From: Lepidonotus clava
Taxonomy: Eukaryota > Annelida > Polychaeta > Phyllodocida > Polynoidae
Reading direction: 5' to 3'
DNA: 64,000 bases
Assembly: GCA_936440205.1 (NCBI GenBank)
Contig: OW387142.1
Span: 17,140,736 to 17,204,735 of the forward strand
Shown: positions 48,491 through 59,000 of the stretch, piece by piece
How the letters are laid out: every line of letters starts with the position of its first letter
Position numbering within the stretch: position 1 is the first letter of the stretch
The notes under the pieces: generated by a model
Databases searched by the model: none
Seen by the model: the letters and a program-made list of their open reading frames with translations, nothing else
What the model was told of the DNA's origin: nothing
Position numbers and translations under genes: made by a program

Positions 48491-48885
48491 AGTGGCGGAA
48501 GTATAGGTGGGTGGAGGTGGGGGGGGGGGGGGCAAGGGGCAAGGGGCGCCCACCACCTATTTTTGACAAAATATTAATACACAAAATTAATATTGTTTCC
48601 GAAGAGGGCGCCCCCCCCCCTTCCCCTTTTTGAAGTTTCAAGATCCCCCATTGAGTCCGGTGATACGAAATTTTCAATTGAATTGTCATTACCTAACGGT
48701 TTCAAACTTATATTTCCATTTAAATAGTATCACCTAGGGTACCTGATTAATGATTATGAGATGTAGGTCTACATAAGTATATGTCCTTTTTTAACCAAAA
48801 ATATATATTTTTTTACAGTGATGTTTTAATCTAGAGGCACCCCCTCGTTTATGAGAAATCCTGGATCCACCCTTGAATACATTGA
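48491..48885. mobile_element. Probable MITE with CAGTGGCGGA-type ends
   Basis: The left end CAGTGGCGGAAGTATAGG and inverted right end CAAGGGTGGATCCAGGATTT are related to each other only loosely. Within it, GGGCGCCC-bearing arms (about 48540-48620) form a large G/C-rich foldback. No clear target duplication. Confidence 0.35.
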
Positions 48886-49014
48886 TGTGATTTGTAGTTA
48901 GGTTGTCACCACCTAACTATTTTCACTTTTACATTTCTATTTCAATAGACTACCCGACCAGCTAGGATACCTGATTAATGATCACGAGATTTATAGGTTT
49001 ACATATCATAAGCC
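48680..49014. repeat. Direct repeat pair, about 105 bp each
   Basis: 48680-48786 and 48901-49014 share TACCTGATTAATGAT, ATTTCNATTTNAATAG and a TAGGTNTACAT block. One copy lies in the presumed MITE and the other just outside it. Confidence 0.6.
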
Positions 49015-49734
49015 TACAATAACGAGATGGGTATAGAGATGGGGATTGCTTTAGAAAAAAATGTGTATGAATCATTCTCAAGGGAGACTGATCAAGAATC
49101 GCATAGGCTCTAGTCAGATAGATAAGTCCATACATTCCCCACCATGATGGCACTAGACCCTTATATTCGACATGGTGACACAGCCTTTTCTTAAAATTGC
49201 CGTGCGACATTGGGCTTAGTGACATGGAGAAGAAAATAATAAAAAGGCATGACAGGGGCAGTTTCTTAAATTAGACATGAGACACGAGCAAGGGACATGG
49301 GAAGTTGAGTGACAAGGGACATAAATTTCTCTAAATCAACATGCGACATGGGGACCCCCCATCAAGGGCCCCATCATAGCAGAAAGCCACTGCTCATGTG
49401 ATTTAAAGAAGAGCCATAATAGTAGTACAGCACTGGTCCACTACTCCAAAGGTCTGGGTTCGATTTCAGGCCTGGTTTCACACTGGATTATTCTTATGAC
49501 CAGGCATCTTACACTGTAAAAATGCCTGCAAACTTTATGGTGTTTCAATGTGTTTTCTGCTGTTGCACTGCTGTATTACTGTTTATTGTGTCCTTTTGTT
49601 AAACTCCATAATTATGAAATATCCTGTAAGAAATTGGACAAAGTAGTGTTACACGGTAATTGTTTGCTTTACATCAAATCGCTGTAACTTATGGACTCCA
49701 ATCTCACTGAATATAGGGACTAACAGAAACATAG
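49015..49734. other. Intergenic DNA
   Basis: 49190-49360 has many GACATG/GGGACA words in a loose repeat. A B-box-like GGGTTCGATTTC at about 49457 hints at another decayed SINE. Confidence 0.35.
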
Positions 49735-49835
49735 ACCACAAAATTTTGAAATCCTCTTAAAGTAAAACCCCAAGCTACATGAGACACACTTCCCCGGTCT
49801 TTTCCTTTTCGGCTCCCAACATCAACAATGTAGAA
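49735..49835 (+). repeat. Dispersed repeat, family D copy 1
   Basis: Shares CATTTTGAAATCCTC-like sequence, ACCCCAAGC, and TTCGGCTCCCAACATCA with the segment at 51095-51237, in the same orientation. Confidence 0.65.
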
Positions 49836-50454
49836 CAGATGGTATATCCCTCTCTATGTACCAGTGTACTATATAAATAATTGATAAGATATCACTTTTC
49901 ACTTTGGAAAGCATGTCATTGATTTCAATGTAACTAGAAGTTACCAGGGAGGGATGGGGGGAGGGGGAGGGCGCATGGGGCTCCACAATAAATAGCAGTA
50001 TAGGCCTACACATTTGCCGAACATTTAGTGCCTGGTAAAAAATCCCATTAAAAAGTCCATTTGCCCTCGTTTACACCAATTATCACCATAGATACAGGGC
50101 AACATTTAGACCAACTCGGTAGAAAAAGGAAGTAGTGCTTTATATATCATAATGTTCAGAATGGAGTCGCACTCTCAAGCCGGAAACGTTTCATATACAT
50201 GTAATATCCATCTGTAGCACTTATCATAAAAGGTCATCTCGAAAGATTATAACAAATTAAAAAATATCAAGTAAGTAAAAGAGATATCGTTCTAGTTTAA
50301 AATGTACAGTAGTATATAGGCCTAGTATTGGTGTCTGTCATGCATGGTATCAACTTGAAAATAAAATGTTTAGAATTGTAAATGACAAAAATGGGGACTT
50401 TCAAAGAGGTTCTATTATTAAGGTTTACCATCCTGATCCTGCTGGTAATTTCTA

Positions 50455-50636
50455 TTTCAGTTGTTATGTTAGGAAATTTAAACTTTGACTTGTAAAGGGG
50501 TTTGCATGTCTCAGTCAGTAGAAATAGATATCTTCATAAGCTGTATTTCAGTGGTTATGTTAGGAAATTTAAACTTTGACTTGTAAAGAGGTTTGCGTGT
50601 CTTAGTCAGTAGAAATAGATATCTTCATAAGCCGTA
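50455..50636 (+). repeat. 91-bp tandem duplication
   Basis: TTTCAGT(T/G)GTTATGTTAGG starts both copies and ATATCTTCATAAGC ends them. GTTATG is at 50463 and 50554, 91 bp apart. Only a few differences separate the copies. Confidence 0.88.
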
Positions 50637-51094
50637 TGATATCTGATGTCCAATGATACGTCTATGAAAATGTCTACAAAACTGAAACATTCTCAGCGTA
50701 TTGATATGATATATTTCAGTTTTTTATTATGACAACTGACCTACAGACACCAGCCAATATTTGGCTTGGTATAGATTCTTGAATCAGATCAATCATTGAG
50801 CCCTATCCACTTCCCCCACCGATAATCACACTCTCATCCAATGCAGCACTGCATGATATCAGTCATTCATAGAGCAGCAATGATTAAGTCTGTCATGCGT
50901 TACATCACATAATCTGAATTCAATTGAGAGCCGCCTACTGGTGAGGACCTCGTATTGCCTCTGAATAACTACATATATTTCTGTCACTCCAATCTTACTG
51001 CATAAAGAGAATATCACTGAGCATAATTGGTTAGGATCTCCAGTCTATAGTTTATTTGATAAAGCAACTTTTAACAATTGAAGATCCCCCCACT

Positions 51095-51237
51095 AATATG
51101 ACGAAAACAGAAACATCTATAGAGCAAAACATTTTGAAATCCTCATAAAGTATGTGTGGGTTTTAAAACCCCAAGCCATATGAGACACTATTCCCCGGTG
51201 TTTTCTTTTTCGGCTCCCAACATCAGCAATGTTTAAA
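51095..51237 (+). repeat. Dispersed repeat, family D copy 2
   Basis: The second copy of the segment at 49735-49835, carrying an extra stretch (TATGTGTGGGTTTTAA) before the ACCCCAAGC block. Confidence 0.65.
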
Positions 51238-54200
51238 TCATTTTAGTAACGCTATGCCATAAAGTCGGAATGATTCCTTTGTAATATACGTAAAAATTTG
51301 TATTTTATGATATCAAATGAACTGCTGCAGAAATATTGCGGATTTGGGAGATGTCTGGTTGTAATGTACGCTGTAGAAAAAGTATAGGAATAAGTGCAGT
51401 GAGCTATAAAACATAGAATAAGATCTAACATGTATTAGGCCTATGTCATGTAAGAAGTATTTTCTCATCGTTCAAAGGAATAGAGCACCAATGTGAGAGT
51501 TATCGCTGCGCTGTAACTAGTTTTGGGTGTACGATTTGAAAGTTAGAAACCCATGCTATCGTTGCAACAAGAAACAAAATAGCTACCAAAGTTTCGCTCA
51601 TGCATGAGCGATGGTTGTCTCTCAAAAAACTAAAACGCCTAGAGCTTTGAGAGTATCTGTCATACAATAAACTGTCTCAATAATCTGAAACAAGTATTGA
51701 AAACAAAAGCATTATAGCCTATTTCCCTAAGACCAAAGCACGGACATTACTTTTATTGACAACCACTTCCATGCCCCCTTGCCTTCAACCAACGAGAGTA
51801 GAAGGGAACTTCTACTCTTGTTGCTTCAACCTAGATCCTACTACAATGTACCAACCAGGAAACTGGGTGAACGATGAGTACTGACCACCACAGCACCTGC
51901 TGTCACACAGCTGAGGCAGGCATTTTGGAAAGGGCAACGACGAAGGCCATGCATGCACTGCCATATACTCAGCACTGGGTAACCTATCACCCACCAACCC
52001 GTGCCTGCCTATCTGCCAGTGCCAGTGGTCCTAAGGTGAAAGGGTCAGGGCTGTTTGGTTCAGGCATAGGTTATGTAACCCAATTCTGTCTTCTTGCACT
52101 GCTTGAGTCTAACTACAATTGGAGCACCATGCCCTTTTAGTGCTGAACATAACATTGTGTAACCAGTCAGTAAGTAATCGGTCTCCAGGCCTGCACTTTC
52201 ACAGCCAACTTAATAGCTGCAGATGTCCTAAGAATGTCTCAGGTCACTCTAACATCGCTCAGGTCAAGGTAGCCTTAAGTGACTCAAACGAAATAAAGGG
52301 GGTTATATCATATTAAAGGGAATTGGTAGCGTTGAATTTGATCAAATTATGTTATAGATTGCCTTGTGAAGGGTCTCATCCTCCAGACATCACAGCTGAG
52401 TACATTACAACTTGAGTTGATTTATAAGATTATTCCTACCTGATGAAAGTTTCCATGTTACATACATGTGTATTTTTTTTTCTTGTTGAAATGTTATCAA
52501 CTTCTTCACGTGTAACACATGATCTTCCAGAGGTTAGATGAATAATAATACAATATAATAATATAGTAATATATGATGAATTTTACATCTTCAAAACATA
52601 GTCCAGGGTCATATCAATGTAAGGTCAATGTGCATTCGTCATCAGTGACAAATCAACTTAATCATTTTTTTAAAATTTAACCTTTGTGGCTGACCACTGT
52701 ACTGAACTATAAGGAGGTTAATTATCCATTTAAAGGTAGTGCGTGTAAGTGGTATTTAATTCGATAGATAATAGCTAGCTCCATTCGCAGTCTCCTCCTC
52801 ATCGACTGCAGTCGTCCAATACATAATTATAGTTCCCTCATCATGTAAGACGTGAACACTCGTTGTGAAAGGATTTGTTGTTTATTATCCAATGTATAGT
52901 CATTCCGTGACAAGAACTCGATTGACCATGATCAGTCCCAAGGTAAGAGTCCCCTCAAACACATTCAGTTAACGCTCCGCGCTCTAACACAATTTCTATA
53001 TGCCTCACTCCAGAACCTAGACTGCAGGTTAAAGGTCCAACCTTCACAGGATGTTTACTCACACAGTGCTTGTAGCTACTCTGGCTAGCTAAGAGCGGAA
53101 CACATTATTATATGGTGGTACATCACACCATGACTCCTCCCTCATTTCACTACCGTCAAAGTGAAACATTGGCTTTATGCTGCCCAAACATGGACTGGCC
53201 ACCCGCGTCAGTACAGTACATTGACTGCTAACATTTCCCATATTCGCATACCTCTTACCATTGGACTACGTAGATAAAACTCATACTTTTGCTTCACCTT
53301 TTGCTTAAATTTAATCTTATTGTTACTCATATTTGCAGAACACACAATATACAAATATAATTATATTGAATGAGGTAATCATGATGGAAGATTGTTGTAT
53401 ATGGACGAATCTAAGCCCATATCCTATCACCGGCCCCTAGTCATATTCATTTAGATAATTATGTATAATATGCAATCATTTTAAGTCATACTCCACCTTC
53501 ACTCAGGGGATTGAGGAGCGGAATATCAGTCGTCATTGAGTACCTTATTTGTTTTTGATAACCCTTTTGATAAGTAATTGTATAGCAGTAACTCAAAATT
53601 TTTCAGCAAATTCAAATTTTCTATGATCTTCTATATTCAGACTTTTTCCTCATCCAGGTATAAAGTGGGAAACGTTATGCATGGGTTACTATCACACGTC
53701 AGTGCCAAACGAACCCGCTGCTACCTCCGCCTGCTGGCAAACAAACACATCAAGGTAATGGAACTGCGCATCGTAAAATAAGAAGCCATAACGACTTAGA
53801 TGAATGATCTAATTATACCAAATTATCTCTATATAAGTTAACCACCATATATCTTTTGTAATACTACTGAAAACCAGGGGAGCCCTGATATGTATTACGT
53901 AATTAATACTCCTTTTACAAAAAATAAGTGACATAATGATAATGACAGTGTTATTTCTAATTAGAATTAAAGTTAGAATGTTCAGTGATGTGCAGTCTTT
54001 TACTTCTAGAATATTTCTTTCGTCGATACTTTGCAAGTTGAGATTTTATTTTGCAGCCATGAGATCGCTTAATAGAAGTTATAGAATTAAATGAATATAT
54101 CTCATTAGTTCTGTGGGCTGAATAAAATGTATGTCTTTACTCTCTAAATACGGCTGAAAAAGAAATAGATACCTGACATACTGTTTTTTCCATAAAATAT

Positions 54201-55954
54201 TAGACAGAGATCATGATTATATGAGAATGAAAATTGGGCATATCTTCAAATTTCTTAGACCTTGAAATAGAATTACAGATGAGGGTGTAAACATCACGGG
54301 ACGCTGGTATCTTAAGTTAAAAATATGAAGACAGATTAATGTTTATTCAAATGGTTTATTTCATTTTTCAGATAATAATATTTTGTATTCTATGCAAAGG
54401 TTCACCGGTATGGAACAATAAGCCTACATATATGTGGGCTACAGACTCCTTAGCATTGACAATTGTAATTGTATACAAGCTTAATGCATATAACATACAA
54501 TACCTCGATGTACACATGGCGTACACCTTAGTACATGCACTTGGTTGTAAAGTCCTTTATTTCAACTACGTGGAATACCTTGTTCTATTAATTCTATAGC
54601 TAAAGAACTTCCATATCTATATTTACTCCAATATTACATGCATTATCCTGTCCTTGTAGTCTACCTAGCAGTAAGGCAAGTTTCTTTACGTATTGACAAA
54701 ACATGTCAATTTCCACCCGTTTTCTTTCATAACGCTTCCAGCACGTCATTTATTTACATATGATACATTCCAGGGTAAAAATATATTACCCCATGCATCA
54801 TAACAGGGACACATTCATTATGAAAGTGCCCCTGCTTTTGTTCAGAGCAATATACAAAGATTGTCAGTTTTTAATACCAATTAAAACAGGCTTGTATATC
54901 ACACATACACGTAGAGTAGCTCCACAAATTACAGAATGAGCATTTACATGTGTACATTGCACACAACTAGATCACTGATAAGCGACATTTACATGATTTA
55001 CTTAATTATTGTGACTATGAACACTTGAATAGAATACTGGAAAATAAAGCCAAATTTCCAATTGTACAACCTGGAATTAACCGAATAAATATGTTAATGA
55101 ATATTGACTGTATAAATCTATGTAGTCTTAATCAAATTCCATCTGAAACCGGGTGAAATTTCGAATTTCGAAAGTGTCTCCATTTCATATTGTTATTCCA
55201 ATCTTTTGGAATGCATAGGAAAACATACTTGTTTATTTCCCCCGAAGTTGAAACAACAAACTTTAAGTATTGAATAAAGTAGAAGTATCTTAATACGTAC
55301 ATAGATTGTTTATCACTTAGATTATGGCAGGAATGCATCTAATTGGTATATAACATCTAGATTACAAAATGTAGTAAAATAGTGATTTGAAGGCCCTTGT
55401 CTTCTACGATACCCTCCACAGCAGCAGGTGAACAGAAATATCCCCCTCTCTCAATTCCATTGAGAGAACGGAATGTAATCTGGTATTATACCTGTCCTCA
55501 AAATGATTGACGGTATTCTATAGTTGCGCTCTCTCCACCCTATGTGCCCATTAGTTCTGCCCTTTAAGCCATTCTTCTTTGATCAATCGGCTTCCCTTCA
55601 GTCTCAAACATCACAACAGTATCAGCAGTAATAACAGTCACAGAGCCTGCAGCCTACAAACTCACTCCTTCTCAATACCATAGACATAATGTTATGTATC
55701 TCTATGTCAATATCATAAGATATGTCTGGAACTAATGCAACTAAATAAGCCTGCCTACGCATATGATGTTTGGATACATGTGAGCATAGATCTTAAAGTT
55801 TGTTTGTTGGGGTAGTTTAACGTCCGGCCATCCCTTATGGGTTCTTTCCAGACTGCACAAGAGATCTTAAAGAATTTCTGGTGTTTCATAATTCTATTGC
55901 GTATTAGGAAGCAGCAACTATAAACTCTTCAACAAAAGATTTTAGTATTCCCTT
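51238..55954. other. 4.7 kb mostly gene-free DNA, 3' side of the nuclear-protein gene
   Basis: No exon is supported except the weak frame at 51874-52140. A minus-strand AATAAA at about 55232-55237 could be the polyadenylation signal of the gene ending at 55955, though that implies a 3' UTR of about 700 nt. SINE-tail-like sequence (GTTTGTTGGGGTAGTTTAACGTC) is at 55802-55824. Confidence 0.35.
51874..52140 (+). CDS. Possible small ORF, 88 aa, unknown
   Basis: ATG with A at -3; Ser/Ala/Thr-rich with Cys pairs (begins MSTDHHSTCCHTAEAG). GC-richer than its surroundings. No motif, and an overlapping open frame exists on the minus strand (51812-51997). Confidence 0.15.
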   Translation: MSTDHHSTCCHTAEAGILERATTKAMHALPYTQHWVTYHPPTRACLSASASGPKVKGSGLFGSGIGYVTQFCLLALLESNYNWSTMPF

Positions 55955-56046
55955 TCAACCTCGTCGTCCTTCTTCGATGGTAATTGCGCTGCTCGGGAAC
56001 GGACGCTTAAGCAGTTTTCTCTTCTTGCGATCAGGCTCTGATCGAT
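55955..56046 (-). CDS. Exon 5 (terminal) of the nuclear-protein gene
   Basis: Acceptor TTTCGTTTCCAG ends at 56047. The exon completes a split Asn codon, encodes RSEPDRKKRKLLKRPF and stops at TGA (55957-55955). The basic cluster is the predicted nuclear localisation signal. Confidence 0.75.
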
Positions 56047-59000
56047 CTGGAAACGAAACAAGGGAATGGAGGTCAATATTCTGTTGAATTAAGTTTGGAG
56101 AATATTACATACAAACCTAACCCATTGTTGAAACTCATAATGGAAGATATCACTTGTAAACAAACGAACAAGTTTTCTTTTACTAAAAAATGTGTAAGCA
56201 TTGTATTTTCAACATACAGGCTTTTGGAGTCTGCCGGTGATTACGTTTGATTTATCATTTTTCACATTAAAACGTTGGGGGTCTTTCGTTAGGTAAGTAT
56301 GCATCAAGGGGGTGGGAGTGGGTTGGTGGGCTGGGTAAATAAAATCGGGAAAATATTGATTGTCCCTGAACTAATCAGATGTGTAGATTTGGTGGCGGGT
56401 GGGGGGGATCTAAAATTATCTTGCTCGACTCCGCATTGTATACCACGAAATTTAAGTAAGGTAGAAATACTTTAAAACAACTCAGGATTTTGATAGAAAA
56501 CCAGATTCCACTAAAATCTGAAAACTTGCATAGAATCTTTGCATAGAATCTTTGCATAGAATAGAATCAACTTTTTACTTACTTCCAGGGATTTCTTTTT
56601 CCATGTCCTCCACCACAACTGGGATGATGGTGTTGTACACTAGATGAGTAATAGAAATGGAAATCTTGAGCACATTCTGAAATTGGCTCAAAGCAAAACG
56701 GTATAGGAAACCACTTGTCACATCTCAATACGTTATAGACATAGATGACAATTAAGGCCGGTGAAGAATAAGGAACAGTGAAATATATTTTTTCCTAATT
56801 CTATCTTCGGTTTACACGGAGTAAAACTAAAATTGTAAGTGTGTATACAAATGAATTTACCAATGGAACAAGAACGAAAATAGCCGTAGATAATAGGAGC
56901 CCTGGCTTTAAAATTCGCAATTTGATAACTCTAAACAATACGGACAACATTTAATGTGAATAGAAGTGTGGCTTCTTTGAAAACTGAAACTACTAGTTAT
57001 AAGAAAATAAGTAAAAAGTAGAAAAGGCTACATGTCAAAGCAAGAGTTTCATCGAGGAGTCATAGATACAACTTTGTACTTCAATCTCTTAAAAATCATG
57101 TCCGTTCAAGCTTGTTCAAGCATTATCAATTTGGATGTATCATTGAAACAATTACATTAAGAACAGATCAATAATACTTGTGGTGACAGAATTGTTCGAC
57201 CAAAATAGAAAGTACGTTCTTCTCACCTGAATTTATAGACTGACAGGAATCTCCCTGGAACTGCATATTTTTATTTTGCTATAAGTAAATGCCAGATTGA
57301 TTATTAAAAAAATTTAAAAACAAAATGCGTAACAGTGCTACGAGTATAAATGCATTGATTCACAATATTTGTTCGGAACAAGCATATTAAACCTGAATAC
57401 TTTTAAAACATCTTTTAGAAATACCCTGCCACCTACCCTGACCTGGAAGCAGCTATGTAGAACATAGATCCAAAAAGAGGCAATTTATCTCTGTTACCCA
57501 AAAGACAGGGAGCCGTCTTTGAAGGAGGATCGTTTATCATATAAAGAGAAGGGAGGACAGAGGTACTGAATAGATACTATAGTTACACCTAAGCTTCTGG
57601 TACTGAACTGGGGGCGAACCATAGATGTACTACACAGTACACCTTAGTTAAACCTGTCCTGCCTTAGTGGGTGTGGTGTCACCGCTTCATTTGGTCAGTA
57701 CGTGTTGTTTTTTTTCTTTAGAAACAAAAGGTATTTTACCTAGGCTGGAGATTGGATTTCTCTGATATTCCTCCCTGACCAGCCATAGCTTAATCAAATA
57801 CACTGGTGTGTAGGGCCCTGTCTAGCTTGCACATTAAAGAACGCCTGCCTCAGTAAAAGTGGAGGGGTATGGTCTCTACCTCCTCATAGATACGATCATT
57901 TCATAGATACGATCATCAAAAAGACAGAACTAAAACCGTCTTACCATGATATAACCATAGATGTTGAGATGGCGTTAAACACCAACAACCAATCGACTAT
58001 CTAATACACTGAAAATTTCTTTTAGGTATTACTATAATATGGTAATTTCTTTTAGGTAATACCATATTATGGTAATTCCTAAAAGAAATTTTCAGTGTAT
58101 TAGATAGTCCATTGGTTGTTTATACTTATTTACCTATATTAAATGTGGGAGGCGTGGCAATGGTGTGTTCAGTTAAAAAAAAAAATAAAAAAAATTACCT
58201 ATAATTATTATAGGTAAATAAGTGTCCCATTCATATGTTGAATAAAATACAGCAAAATAATAATGCCTATCATGGGTGCTACAGATTTTGACTGCATGGC
58301 ATGTGTGCATTGTATCAGCTATCAACTACTCCCAGGACTCCTCGCAGATATGACTATTTCAACAGACTTTACTTCTCAAAACAACTACTAGGTGGCAGCA
58401 TCCTCTTGCCTTTACTAACCGGGTGAAATGTTCATGGTTATACTGGAGAAAACCACTCTGCCACACTGATGCAATCCCTCGTTCTTGCATACTTTGACTG
58501 ATACATTCTAGGAGCCACCATAATTCTGAGTTTCCCTACGTACTTAACCCATCCTGCTTACAATGTCGTAAGGCTCAAACTGACCAGAAATTGTTATCCA
58601 CTTTCACCTTAACTTAAATATTGCTGTTGATAATAAGTCCCTCTTTTAGGATCATATCTATGAGATTATACTGGAGAAACCAACCACTGGGATCACTGAC
58701 CTTCACTTTTTTTTAAAAAAGATTACAAGGGGTCTTTCATGAGCAAAAAACATCTATATGATATGATTATTCTGTACCTTCAGTTCCTTAAATGATACTT
58801 TTAGTTCTATAAATAATCCTTATAACTCTATGTTATAGCCTGTTACCCAACCTATATTATGCCTTTTTTGATTATCTAAGTCGGCCCGGAACAAAAGGCA
58901 GTGGACACTTCCTAAATCAGTATGTCCAACATATTTACATTAGCTACTGAAATACTCATTGTACCCTCTAGCTCATTTAGATATTTCAGACATACTGATT

